64,000 bases of DNA from positions 3,224,001-3,288,000 of the forward strand of contig NZ_CP145732.1 of assembly GCF_036884845.1 (NCBI RefSeq). The letters run 5' to 3'. This document shows positions 26,372 to 34,866 of the stretch, piece by piece. Origin of the DNA: Pseudomonas sp. MAG733B (GTDB lineage Bacteria > Pseudomonadota > Gammaproteobacteria > Pseudomonadales > Pseudomonadaceae). Made by a program: the position numbers and the translations under genes. Position 1 is the first letter of the stretch; each line of letters opens with the position of its first letter. The notes under the pieces are model-generated. The model was not told where the DNA came from. It did no database searches and saw only the letters and a list, made by a program, of their open reading frames with translations.

Positions 26372-26767
26372 GCGGGTGAATCTCCAGGCAGACATCCATG
26401 GGTCCACCGCTGTTCAAGAGATCAACTGCCTTGGAGGCGCCTTCCAGCGCCTTGGCCCAAAACATGCCAGCATTAGTTATAGATCATGTACCGCAAGTTT
26501 TTATTGGCGCAGGTCAAGCATGGACCAGCGCGATGGTAAAAGAGACGACGATCATGCACGCAAAAGCAAAATTGATATTCATGAAGTTTCCATCCAGAAC
26601 ATGAGTGACGGCGCCATTCTGAACAGGCGGGGGGAAAATAAAAAATTCGGCTTCGTGATTTGAAAGATCGAAACAATTGATACCTGGCGCTTTTGCCTGA
26701 CTCGGCGGTTTGTGTTTGTTCTGCGGTTTGGCTAATCTCGCACAAACACGCAGAAACAGGCATAACC

Positions 26768-27550
26768 ATGCACGATCATTCCGCAGCCGAACTCCCTCAT
26801 CTACGCCGACAAAAAATCCTGCTGATCCTCGAGCGGGACGGCAAGGTCATGGCCTCGGAGTTAAGCCAGCATTTCGCCGTGTCCGAAGACACCATTCGCC
26901 GCGATCTGTCGGAGCTGGCCACGGCCGGCCTGGTGCAGCGGGTGCACGGCGGAGCGCTGCCGCGACCCAAGGACACCGGCAAGGATTACTTCACCCGCAT
27001 CAGCGAAACCGACGAGGTGAAAACCGAATTGGCGCAGATGGCGGCCAGTCGGGTCGAGAACAGGCAGATCGTGATGTTCGACTCCGGCACCACCACGTTG
27101 CAGATCGCGCGTTCGTTGCCGGCGGATATCTGCATAACGGCGGTCACTGCGTCGCCGATGACAGCGATCACCTTGTCCGAGTACAAGGGCATCAAGGTGA
27201 TTCTGGCGGGCGGTCAGCTCAACCCGGCGACGATGTCGGCCAGCGGGCATGAAACCCTCCGCTTGCTGGGAGGCATCAAGGCTGATTTGTTGTTCACCGG
27301 AGTGTGTGCGATTCACCCGGAAGTCGGCATCAGCTCGCTGCATTTTGATGAAGTGCCGGTGAAGCAGGCGATGCTCGATGGGGCGTCTCATGTGATTGCG
27401 GTGACTACGGCGGACAAGCTCGGTGCGGTGGAGCCGTTTGTGGTGGCGCCGTGTTCGCGGTTGCACACGTTGTTTACCGAACGGCATGTGGCGTCTGGGA
27501 GTGTTGAGGATTACCGGGCACTGGGGATTGAGGTGGTGCAGGCTGATTGA
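26768..27550 (+). CDS. DeoR-family transcriptional regulator
   Basis: This 260-residue protein has an N-terminal helix-turn-helix (LRRQKILLILERDGKVMASE, then VSEDTIRRDLSELATAGLVQ, the family signature). A phosphosugar-isomerase-like sensor domain follows (DSGTTTLQIARSL, about residue 95; FTGVCAIHPEVGIS, about residue 178). DeoR proteins usually sense phosphorylated sugars. No sugar gene is adjacent, so the target is unclear; the ornithine decarboxylase is divergent at 395 bases. The ATG at 26768 is the family start. Confidence 0.88.
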   Translation: MHDHSAAELPHLRRQKILLILERDGKVMASELSQHFAVSEDTIRRDLSELATAGLVQRVHGGALPRPKDTGKDYFTRISETDEVKTELAQMAASRVENRQIVMFDSGTTTLQIARSLPADICITAVTASPMTAITLSEYKGIKVILAGGQLNPATMSASGHETLRLLGGIKADLLFTGVCAIHPEVGISSLHFDEVPVKQAMLDGASHVIAVTTADKLGAVEPFVVAPCSRLHTLFTERHVASGSVEDYRALGIEVVQAD

Positions 27551-27584
27551 TTGTTTTGCCGGCAGGTTTGTTGACTGCACCGGC

Positions 27585-27664
27585 CTCATCGCCAGCAGGC
27601 TGGCTCCCACAATTGATTTTCAGTGAACGCCAAACCTGTGGGAGCCAGCCTGCTGGCGATGGGG
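27585..27664. repeat. REPIN (CATCGCCAGCAGGCTGGCTC type)
   Basis: CATCGCCAGCAGGCTGGCTC and GAGCCAGCCTGCTGGCGATG are perfect inverted arms separated by 36 bases. Confidence 0.9.
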
Positions 27665-27687
27665 CCATCACAAACAACATCAATCTA

Positions 27688-28974
27688 TCAGCGCAACCGC
27701 TCCAGCATCTGGTAATACCACATCCCCGCCGCCAGCATCGGGTTGCCGAGCAGATCACCCATCGGTACACGGATGTGCTGGCACGCCGCAAAGGTGTCGT
27801 ACTGCTCAAGCTGCCCAGTGATCGCACGACCCATGATTTCGCCCATGATGTGGGTAGTCGCGATGCCGTGGCCGGAGTAGCCCTGGCAATACCAGACGTT
27901 GTCCGAAAGCTTGCCCAGTTGCGGAATGCGGTTGATCACGATGCCCATCGCGCAGCTCCACTGATAATCAATGGCCACGCCTTTGAGCGCCGGGAACGTC
28001 TGCTCGATGCACGGACGCAGTTCAGCAGCGATGTCGCGTGAATCCTTGCCACTGTAGTTGGCGCCGCCACCGAACAGCAGGCGTCCATCGGCCGTCAGGC
28101 GGTAGTAATCGAGCACGAAACGGCAGTCGTACACGGCGAGGTCTTCGGGGTTGATTTGCTTCGCCAGTTCACCCAGCGGCGCGGTGGTAACGATGCCGCC
28201 CATGGCCGGGAAGATCTTGCCCTTGAGCTTGCCCGGTTCCAGTTTGTGATAGACGTCGCCGGCCAGCAGCACCTGATTGGCGTCGATGCGGCCATGGGCG
28301 GTGCGCACCCCAGGCGTGTCGCCATGGATGATCTCCAGCACTTCGCTGTTTTCGAAGATCAACGCACCGAGACTTTCCGCCGCCCGCGCTTCGCCGATGC
28401 ACAGGTTGAGCGGGTGCAGGTGTATGTTGCGGGTGTTCTTGATCGCACCGTGATAGAGGTCGCTTTGCAGCAGGTCGCGCACCTGGCTGCGGTCGAGCAG
28501 GCTGACCTCATCGCCCATGCCGCGCCGCACGGCTTCGTCGTAATCCTTGCGCAAGCCCTCCATGTGGCTCGGCTTGTACGCAGCATGCAGGTGACCGTGC
28601 TTGAGGTCGCAGGCAATGCCGTATTTCTCGACCCGCTGCTTGATGATCTGGTGCCCGCGCCAGCGCAGGTGCCAGATGAAATCGTCGACTTCCTCGCCAA
28701 TGGTGCGGCGCATCTGTTTGCGCATCGCTTCATCGCCAGAGAGACTACCGGTGACCTGGCCACCGTTGCGCCCGGTGGCGCCCCAGCCGATTTTATTGCT
28801 TTCGACGATGGCGACTTTCAGGCCTTTTTCCGCCAGCTCGACGGCGGTGGCGACGCCGGTGAAACCGCCGCCGATTATCACCACGTCAACCCGATGCTGG
28901 CCTTGCAGTGTCGGGTAATCGGTGTCGTGGTTGAGGGTGGCGGTGTAGTAGGAATTGCAGCGTTGTTGGGTCAT
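27688..28974 (-). CDS. FAD-dependent gamma-glutamylpolyamine oxidase, second PuuB-type copy
   Basis: This 428-residue protein is closely similar in plan to the PuuB at 13073. It has the FAD motif IIGGGFTGVATAVELAEKGL (about residues 33-52), GATGRNGGQVTGSLSG and the C-terminal QGYSGHGIATTHIMGE. It lies downstream of a second glutamine-synthetase-like gene on the same strand, so the pair probably forms and oxidises a gamma-glutamylated amine other than or in addition to putrescine. The exact substrate is not visible. Confidence 0.88.
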   Translation of the reverse strand: MTQQRCNSYYTATLNHDTDYPTLQGQHRVDVVIIGGGFTGVATAVELAEKGLKVAIVESNKIGWGATGRNGGQVTGSLSGDEAMRKQMRRTIGEEVDDFIWHLRWRGHQIIKQRVEKYGIACDLKHGHLHAAYKPSHMEGLRKDYDEAVRRGMGDEVSLLDRSQVRDLLQSDLYHGAIKNTRNIHLHPLNLCIGEARAAESLGALIFENSEVLEIIHGDTPGVRTAHGRIDANQVLLAGDVYHKLEPGKLKGKIFPAMGGIVTTAPLGELAKQINPEDLAVYDCRFVLDYYRLTADGRLLFGGGANYSGKDSRDIAAELRPCIEQTFPALKGVAIDYQWSCAMGIVINRIPQLGKLSDNVWYCQGYSGHGIATTHIMGEIMGRAITGQLEQYDTFAACQHIRVPMGDLLGNPMLAAGMWYYQMLERLR

Positions 28975-29031
28975 GGTTTTGTCCAGGCGAAAATTGGGAG
29001 AAACTCAGTGCCAGTCAGCCGAACGCAGTAC

Positions 29032-29122
29032 GTGTGGGAGCGGGCTTGCTCGCGAATGCGGTGTATCAGTCACTACAAGTGCTGATTGTGCCGACGCCTT
29101 CGCGAGCAAGCCCGCTCCCACA
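29032..29122. repeat. REPIN (paired REP palindromes)
   Basis: GTGGGAGCGGGCTTGCTCGC pairs with GCGAGCAAGCCCGCTCCCAC, between the synthetase and oxidase genes. Confidence 0.9.
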
Positions 29123-29156
29123 GGGATTGTGTTCAGCCAACGGGAGTGGGACTGGC

Positions 29157-30521
29157 TCACGCCTCAGTCAAATACCAACGCCAATCCTGCTCACCCACTT
29201 CCGCCATGAACTGCCGATACTCGGCACGCTTGACCGCCAGATACACCCCAAGAAAATCCTGCCCCAACGCATCCCGCGCCCACACCGAGTTTTCCAGTGC
29301 CGTCAGCGACGTCAGCCAGTCAGTCGGCAGCAATTGCGTTGCTTGTGCGTAGCCGTTGCCTTCCACCGGTTCGCCCGGATCGAGGTTTTCGCTGATGCCG
29401 CGATGAATGCCCGCGAGGATCGCCGCCGCCGCCAGATACGGGTTGGCGTCGGCACCGCAGATGCGATGTTCGATGTGGCGACTGTTGGCCGGGCCGCCCG
29501 GAACACGTAGGCTGACGGTACGGTTGTCGACACCCCAGGTCGGGGCCAACGGCGCGTAGCTGTTGGCCTGGAAACGCCGGTAGGAGTTGGCGTTGGGGCA
29601 GAACAACAACAGCGAATCGAGCAGGGAAGCGAGCATGCCACCGATGGCCGTGCGCAGCAGCGGCGTGCCCGCCGGGTCTTCGGACGCAAACAGGTTGCGA
29701 CCTTCGGCATCGGCGATGCTGACGTGCATGTGCATGCCGGTGCCCGCCAGATGATCGAAGGGTTTGGCCATGAATGTCGCCTGCATGCCGTGCTTGTGGG
29801 CGACGGCTTTCACCAGGCGTTTGTAGCGTACAGCCTGGTCCATCGCCTGCAACGCATCGCCGTGTTCCAACGTGATTTCCACCTGGCCGGGCGCGTATTC
29901 GGAGATCGCCGTGCGTGCGGGAATGTTGTGGAGTTTGCACGCCGCATACAGGTCGGCGAGGAACGGTTCGATCTGCTCCAGTTCACGCAGGCCATAGACC
30001 TGCGTGTGTCGCGGTCGGCCGCCGTCAGCGTCCAGCGCCGGTTGCGGACGACCGTGGTGATCGCGCTTGGCGTCGAGCAAATAGAACTCCAGCTCGCAGG
30101 CCATTACCGGGTGGAAACCCTCGGCTTTCAGGCGGTCGATCACGCTGATCAGCAGGTGACGCGGGTCGGCGATGCTGGCGGGCATGCCTTCTTGCGGGTG
30201 CATGCTGACTTGCACCGCGGCGGTCGGAATCTGCCGCCACGGCAAACGCACCAGACTGCCTTCGAGCGGGTAGGCGCGGCAGTCGATATCGCCCACATCC
30301 CAGACTAGCCCGGAGTTCTCGACGTCATCGCCCTGCAAGGTCAGGCCGAGGATGGTGCTGGGCAGCGGGCGACCGCTTTCATACACCGCCAACAGTTCTT
30401 CGCGATGCAGCAGCTTGCCGCGCGGCACGCCGTTGGCATCGAGGATGAACAGCTCGATCATGTCGATATCAGGGTTGTTTGCCAGAAAAGTCTGGGCGTC
30501 TTCAAGGGCTGCGAATTTCAT
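29157..30521 (-). CDS. Glutamine-synthetase-like gamma-glutamylpolyamine synthetase
   Basis: This 454-residue enzyme has glutamine-synthetase-fold blocks: ACELEFYLLDAKRD (metal site), GTGMHMHVSIADAEG, NSYRRFQANSYAP and RHIEHRICGADANPY. It lacks the GlnA adenylylation loop. It is a diverged paralogue of the puuA product at 9977 (EDPAGTPLLR for EDPEQNAALR). Together with the oxidase downstream it would act on another amine, as the PauA and SpuI paralogues do in Pseudomonas (family knowledge). Confidence 0.88.
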   Translation of the reverse strand: MKFAALEDAQTFLANNPDIDMIELFILDANGVPRGKLLHREELLAVYESGRPLPSTILGLTLQGDDVENSGLVWDVGDIDCRAYPLEGSLVRLPWRQIPTAAVQVSMHPQEGMPASIADPRHLLISVIDRLKAEGFHPVMACELEFYLLDAKRDHHGRPQPALDADGGRPRHTQVYGLRELEQIEPFLADLYAACKLHNIPARTAISEYAPGQVEITLEHGDALQAMDQAVRYKRLVKAVAHKHGMQATFMAKPFDHLAGTGMHMHVSIADAEGRNLFASEDPAGTPLLRTAIGGMLASLLDSLLLFCPNANSYRRFQANSYAPLAPTWGVDNRTVSLRVPGGPANSRHIEHRICGADANPYLAAAAILAGIHRGISENLDPGEPVEGNGYAQATQLLPTDWLTSLTALENSVWARDALGQDFLGVYLAVKRAEYRQFMAEVGEQDWRWYLTEA

Positions 30522-30650
30522 GGTTCGTCACTCACGTTGGCGTCCTGCGGACGCACGGATTCAGGCCTCGGCACGACGACGGATACAAAGACCCGGGGCA
30601 TGCAGGCAAAGGATTAGCGAGGGAGGGGGCTCTACGCGTTTGGGGCGCGA

Positions 30651-30740
30651 TCAGGCGAGCAGGGTGCTATCCGGCGGACGTGCGGAGTGACGGAGTTTGG
30701 AACGGCTCAAGGCCATGGGCAGGTTGACAATGCGGTTCAT
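30651..30740 (-). CDS. Possible 29-residue peptide upstream of the synthetase
   Basis: ATG at 30738-30740 on the reverse strand opens MNRIVNLPMALSRSKLRHSA, ending TLLA. GGAAAC lies nine bases upstream. It is basic with no membrane helix and sits about 130 bases before the synthetase start in a 320-base gap that otherwise holds nothing recognised. It could be a leader peptide or chance. Confidence 0.25.
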   Translation of the reverse strand: MNRIVNLPMALSRSKLRHSARPPDSTLLA

Positions 30741-30842
30741 AACGGATGTTTCCGGCATTGGAAATCGTCGGTGGCAGGCGTGACCTGCCATCCGGGCGTG
30801 ACTGGATACTAGGGGTGAATTCAGCGCGTGTAAATGTTTCAT

Positions 30843-32189
30843 TCAGCGCATCAGGTGCACACCCAGGCCGATCAGCCCACAACCGATCAACACTTCGATC
30901 ACGCCACGCTTGAAGCGAAACAGGGCAACGGCCGCCGCGATCGCGATCAGCAGCGAGGGCCAGTCGAGAGGGTTGTCGAAGCCTTTGGGCCAGAGTACGT
31001 GGTAGCCGAAGAAGCACGCCAGATTGAGAATTACCCCGACCACTGCTGCGGTAATCGCCGTTAGCGGCGCGGTGAACTTGAGTTCGTTGTGCGTCGATTC
31101 CACCAGCGGCCCGCCGGCGAGGATGAACAGGAACGAAGGCAGGAAGGTGAACCAGGTGACCAGTGTCGCGGCAACGGCGCCGGCGACAAAAGCCTGATCC
31201 GGGCCGAACACCTGAAGCACATAACCACCGATAAACCCGACGAACGCCACCACCATGATCAATGGGCCGGGGGTGGTTTCACCGAGCGCTAAGCCGTCGA
31301 TCATCTGCGTCGGGGTCAACCAGCCGTAATGACCGACCGCGCCCTGATACACATACGGCAGCACGGCGTAGGCGCCGCCGAACGTGAGCAGCGCAGCCTT
31401 GGTGAAGAACCAGGCCATTTGCGTCAGCGTGCCGTCCCAGCCAAACAGCGCGGTGAGTATGGCCATGGGCAGTGCCCACAAAATTGCCCCGATAGCGGCC
31501 AGACGCGCCAGTTTCCATCCGCTGAAACGGGCGTGTTCAGGCGTCGGTGTGTCATCGTCGATCACGGCCGGGCCGAAGGAATTTTTCGCAGCGCCATGGC
31601 CGCCGGTCCTGAATTTTTCCTGTGCCAGTCGTCCGCCGAAATAACCGATCACCGCCGCGCCCAGCACGATCAACGGAAACGGCACGTTCAGCGCAAAGAT
31701 CGCCACGAATGACGCCGCCGCAATCGCCCACATCCAGCCATTCTTCAACGCCCGCGAGCCGATCCGGTGAGCGGCCTGCACCACGATGGCCGTCACCGCA
31801 GGCTTGATCCCGTAGAACAAACCGGCCACCACCGGCACATCACCGAAGGCGATATACATCCAGGACAACGCGATCAGGATGAACAGCGACGGCAGCACAA
31901 ACAGCACGCCGGCAATCACGCCGCCCCAGGTGCGGTGCATCAGCCAGCCGATGTAGGTCGCCAGTTGTTGCGCCTCGGGGCCGGGCAGCAACATGCAGTA
32001 GTTCAGCGCGTGCAGGAAACGTCGCTCGGAGATCCAGCGTCGGCGCTCGACCAGCTCCTGGTGCATGATCGAAATCTGTCCCGCCGGCCCGCCGAAACTG
32101 ATGAAGCCGAGCTTGAGCCAGAAAGCAAAGGCTTCGCGCAGGCTGACGGCTTCAGGCTTGGTTTGTTCCGGTTCCGGTGAGACGCTCAA
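30843..32189 (-). CDS. chrA: Chromate-transporter-family efflux protein
   Basis: This 448-residue membrane protein is made of two homologous CHR halves. Each half carries the FGGP/FGGA signature: [12 protein letters not shown] (about residue 29) and [13 protein letters not shown] (about residue 268). Each is followed by a PGP motif: [13 protein letters not shown] (about residue 67) and [13 protein letters not shown] (about residue 300). Long ChrA proteins expel chromate, or possibly sulfate. No ChrB regulator is adjacent. Confidence 0.9.
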   Translation of the reverse strand: MSVSPEPEQTKPEAVSLREAFAFWLKLGFISFGGPAGQISIMHQELVERRRWISERRFLHALNYCMLLPGPEAQQLATYIGWLMHRTWGGVIAGVLFVLPSLFILIALSWMYIAFGDVPVVAGLFYGIKPAVTAIVVQAAHRIGSRALKNGWMWAIAAASFVAIFALNVPFPLIVLGAAVIGYFGGRLAQEKFRTGGHGAAKNSFGPAVIDDDTPTPEHARFSGWKLARLAAIGAILWALPMAILTALFGWDGTLTQMAWFFTKAALLTFGGAYAVLPYVYQGAVGHYGWLTPTQMIDGLALGETTPGPLIMVVAFVGFIGGYVLQVFGPDQAFVAGAVAATLVTWFTFLPSFLFILAGGPLVESTHNELKFTAPLTAITAAVVGVILNLACFFGYHVLWPKGFDNPLDWPSLLIAIAAAVALFRFKRGVIEVLIGCGLIGLGVHLMR

Positions 32190-32267
32190 GCCTGTGCTCC
32201 TTGTGCAGATGCCTTGAGCCGATGACAGTAGCCATGCCCGATTGATTTGGATAGCCGGCGTCGCGTT

Positions 32268-32339
32268 TTACCCCCCGGTCACCGGAGGAAAAAAGGCGAT
32301 TTCGTCGAAGTCTTCGATCGGTTGATCCGTTTGGCTTAC
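32268..32339 (-). pseudogene. moaD: Remnant of moaD (C-terminus only)
   Basis: The reverse strand before a TAA at 32268-32270 reads VSQTDQPIEDFDEIAFFPPV then TGG. This is the C-terminus of molybdopterin synthase small subunit MoaD, including the essential Gly-Gly tail that receives sulfur. The frame stays open a little further 5' (about 15 more codons, FTEDQNC), but MoaD-like sequence fades there and a REPIN begins at 32389; no start codon or ubiquitin-like N-terminus is left. moaA lies 1 kb away. Confidence 0.7.
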
Positions 32340-32388
32340 ACAGTTTTGATCTTCAGTGAATGCGAATTCTGTGGCCGGTCACAACACC

Positions 32389-32481
32389 CTGTAGGAGCGA
32401 GCCTGCTCGCGATGGCGTCGGCAAATCCAGCATAGAAGCTGGCTGACAGACCGCTATCGCGAGCAAGACCGCTCCCACAGG
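32389..32481. repeat. REPIN next to the moaD remnant
   Basis: GTAGGAGCGAGCCTGCTCGC faces GCGAGCAAGACCGCTCCCAC. Confidence 0.9.
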
Positions 32482-32484
32482 TTT

Positions 32485-33384
32485 TTAATTCAGGACAAAA
32501 TCCACCGGCTCAAGCTGTGGCGGCAGTTCTGTCACGCCCAGTGCATCCAGAATGTCGCGCTCGATGTTGCGCACGATGGCGTCGGTGGGCAGGTCGTTTT
32601 CGTCGCGGCCGAACGGGTCTTCCAGTTCATCGGCAATCGCGTCCAGGCCAAAAAAGGTGTAGCTGACAATGGCGGTGAAAACCGGTGTCAGCCAGCCCAG
32701 CGGTTCGGCCATGGCGAAAGGCAGCAGGATGCAGAACAGGTAGATGGTCCGGTGCAGCAACAGGGTGTAGGGGAAGGGCAGCGGGGTATTTTTGATCCTT
32801 TCACAAACGGCTTGCGAGCGGGTCAGGTTGGCCAGATGGTTGGCCATGATCGTGTAGCGCCAGTCGCTGATGGTTGCGGATTCGTTGAGTGTCGAGCACT
32901 GTTGACCGACGTTCAGCAGGATTTGCCCGGTGACGTCCGAGGTGCTGCCCTTGGGCATCGGTTGCAGCCAGTCGCCGCTGGCGGCCAATTCGTTTTCCTT
33001 GCGCAACCGCGCGTTGAGCGCGTGGGCGAATCCGCACAGGTTGCTGAGGATCTGATGCCGCACACTGGCGTCCTGGATGATGAGCGTTTCGCGAATCATC
33101 GAACGGGTCTCAACGATCACATCGCCCCACGCCTTGCGCGCTTCATACCAGCGGTCATAGCAGGCGTTGTTGCGAAAGCTCATGAAGATCGACAACGACA
33201 GACCGAGCAGGGTGAAGGGCGTGGCACTGACCTTGGAAAAATAGCTCGGGTGCAACGTCTCGATCAGCACGATCGCCGAGGCGAGCAGCGTCACCATCAG
33301 GCTGCGCCGGGCAATACGCTTGGCGATCGAACCCTTGAGGGAAGTCAGTACGCCGATCAGGTTGGGTTTGGGTCTGACGATCAT
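32485..33384 (-). CDS. Bestrophin-family channel protein
   Basis: This 299-residue membrane protein has the bestrophin-like core: KRIARRSLMVTLLASAIVLI, the FRNNACYDRWYEARKAWGDV segment (about residues 71-90), and PLGWLTPVFTAIVSYTFFGL followed by the acidic DAIADELEDPFGRDENDLPT. Bacterial members form pentameric ion channels. The gene ends three bases after the REPIN and follows moaA at a 5-base gap, so they are likely co-transcribed. Confidence 0.88.
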   Translation of the reverse strand: MIVRPKPNLIGVLTSLKGSIAKRIARRSLMVTLLASAIVLIETLHPSYFSKVSATPFTLLGLSLSIFMSFRNNACYDRWYEARKAWGDVIVETRSMIRETLIIQDASVRHQILSNLCGFAHALNARLRKENELAASGDWLQPMPKGSTSDVTGQILLNVGQQCSTLNESATISDWRYTIMANHLANLTRSQAVCERIKNTPLPFPYTLLLHRTIYLFCILLPFAMAEPLGWLTPVFTAIVSYTFFGLDAIADELEDPFGRDENDLPTDAIVRNIERDILDALGVTELPPQLEPVDFVLN

Positions 33385-33389
33385 GGTGT

Positions 33390-34388
33390 TCAGCCACCGG
33401 TCATGTTCATGAAGCGAACAACCTGGACATCGTCGTTCACTTCGAAATTGTGTCGATAAGGCTTGAGCTTCATGGCCTCGATGATGGCTTTCTCCAGGCG
33501 TTCGGGCTGCCCCGGATGGCCGCGCAATACGGCCTTCAGATCCACGGAATGCTCATTGCCCAGGCACAGCAGCAGGCGACCTTCCACGGTCAGCCGCACC
33601 CGGTTGCAGGTGCCGCAGAAGTTGTGGCTGTGGGGCGAAATGAACCCCAGGCGAATTTGCGGCGCTTCGGCCAGGCGCCAGTAGCGCGACGGACCCTGGG
33701 TCGACTCGGCGGAATCAATCAAAGTGTAGCGTTCGGCGATCCTTTCACGGACCTCGGCGCTGGAATAAAACGATTCGGCGCGGCTGTGTTCGTGAATCGT
33801 GCCCAAGGGCATTTCTTCGATGAAGGAAATGTCGAGGTTGCGGTCGATGGCAAAGCTCACCAGATCGTTGATCTCGTGATCGTTGCGGCCCTTCATCACT
33901 ACGCAATTGAGCTTGGTATTGCGGAAACCGGCCTGGTTGGCAGCGTCGATGCCCTTGATGACCTGCGCCAGATCACCGGTGCGGGTCAGCTCGCGAAAGC
34001 GTTGTGGGTCGAGGCAGTCGAGGCTGATGTTGAGGCGCTTGACCCCGGCGTCGAACAAGGGCTGCGCCAGTTTGGCCAACTGCGAGCCGTTGGTGGTCAT
34101 GCACAGTTCCCGCAGGCCGGGCAGGGAGGCGACCTTTTCGCACAACTGCACCACGCCGGGACGGATCAGCGGTTCGCCGCCGGTCAGGCGAATCTTGCGC
34201 GTGCCCAGGGCGACGAAGCTTTGTGCGACTTGGTAAATCTCTTCCAGGGTCAGTACCCGTTGACGCGGCAGAAACTGCATGTCTTCAGCCATGCAATACA
34301 CGCAGCGGAAATCGCAGCGGTCGGTGACCGACATCCGCAGATAGTCCACGCGCCGGGAGAATCCATCGATCAAGACTCGTTCTGACAT
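33390..34388 (-). CDS. moaA: GTP 3',8-cyclase (molybdenum cofactor synthesis)
   Basis: This 332-residue radical SAM enzyme converts GTP to 3',8-cyclo-GTP, the first step of molybdopterin synthesis. The SAM cluster cysteines are Cys25, Cys29 and Cys32 in [12 protein letters not shown]. The second cluster is in the C-terminal half ([20 protein letters not shown] and LCLG). The [10 protein letters not shown] motif (about residue 69) binds SAM. Length matches the family. The C-terminus lacks the usual GG tail but ends MNMTGG, as in most members. Confidence 0.95.
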   Translation of the reverse strand: MSERVLIDGFSRRVDYLRMSVTDRCDFRCVYCMAEDMQFLPRQRVLTLEEIYQVAQSFVALGTRKIRLTGGEPLIRPGVVQLCEKVASLPGLRELCMTTNGSQLAKLAQPLFDAGVKRLNISLDCLDPQRFRELTRTGDLAQVIKGIDAANQAGFRNTKLNCVVMKGRNDHEINDLVSFAIDRNLDISFIEEMPLGTIHEHSRAESFYSSAEVRERIAERYTLIDSAESTQGPSRYWRLAEAPQIRLGFISPHSHNFCGTCNRVRLTVEGRLLLCLGNEHSVDLKAVLRGHPGQPERLEKAIIEAMKLKPYRHNFEVNDDVQVVRFMNMTGG

Positions 34389-34604
34389 GACACCCTCGCT
34401 TGGCGCTTTTTGTATGAATATTCCGTCTTTAACGGACTTGTTGAGCGCAGGCTAAGAGCAACTTGTCGGGGCGTCCAATCACTATTAATAACCGGCTGAT
34501 CGACCGGGTCTATGAGGTCATTAATAGCGTTTACACAATATTTATTCGCCGTTCATATTCTTTCTCCGTCATCGAACAAACACCTGAATCAGGTCAACGC
34601 CTGT

Positions 34605-34736
34605 GTGCATTGTCACGAAGAAGTATTGCGCCTTGGGTGGCTGGTGATGATCTGGCTGGGCAGTGTGGTTACGTTGGGTGTGGTGGCGGGGGCATTGCGG
34701 ATGTTGATGCGGGCGGCCGGGATGAGTTCGCACTGA
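34605..34736 (+). CDS. Orphan DUF2474 small membrane protein
   Basis: The 43-residue product starts at a GTG (34605) with AGGT upstream. Its core LRLGWLVMIWLGSVVTLGVV then AGALRMLMRAAGM has the LGWLVxIWxxSVxxLGVVAxxxRxLM pattern of DUF2474. These short single-pass proteins are normally encoded right after the cytochrome bd (CioAB/CydAB) oxidase subunits. No oxidase gene is present here, and the upstream 215 bases show only an AT-rich region with an inverted repeat. A longer reading frame to 34512 is open but has no good start. Confidence 0.6.
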   Translation: MHCHEEVLRLGWLVMIWLGSVVTLGVVAGALRMLMRAAGMSSH

Positions 34737-34748
34737 CAACGGTGAACC

Positions 34749-34817
34749 TGTAGGAGCACGGCTTGCCGGCGATAGCGACTTCAAGTGCCCCATCGCCGGC
34801 AAGCCGTGCTCCTACGA
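34749..34817. repeat. Short REPIN (CACGGCTTGCCGGCGAT type)
   Basis: GTAGGAGCACGGCTTGCCGG and its inverted copy CCGGCAAGCCGTGCTCCTAC are separated by about 30 bases. Confidence 0.9.
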
Positions 34818-34827
34818 AAAGCAATCA

Positions 34828-34861
34828 ACCCGGAGCCCCATGACAGGGCTCCGGGTTTTTG
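34828..34861 (+). terminator. Terminator after DUF2474/REPIN
   Basis: ACCCGGAGCCC and GGGCTCCGGGT flank a 7-base loop, followed by TTTTG and more T. It points rightward. Confidence 0.8.
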
Positions 34862-34866
34862 TGTTT

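Noticed and set aside
26473..26769. 98-residue reverse frame upstream of speF
   Set aside because: Cysteine-rich without a ribosome site and overlaps the DeoR promoter; considered chance.
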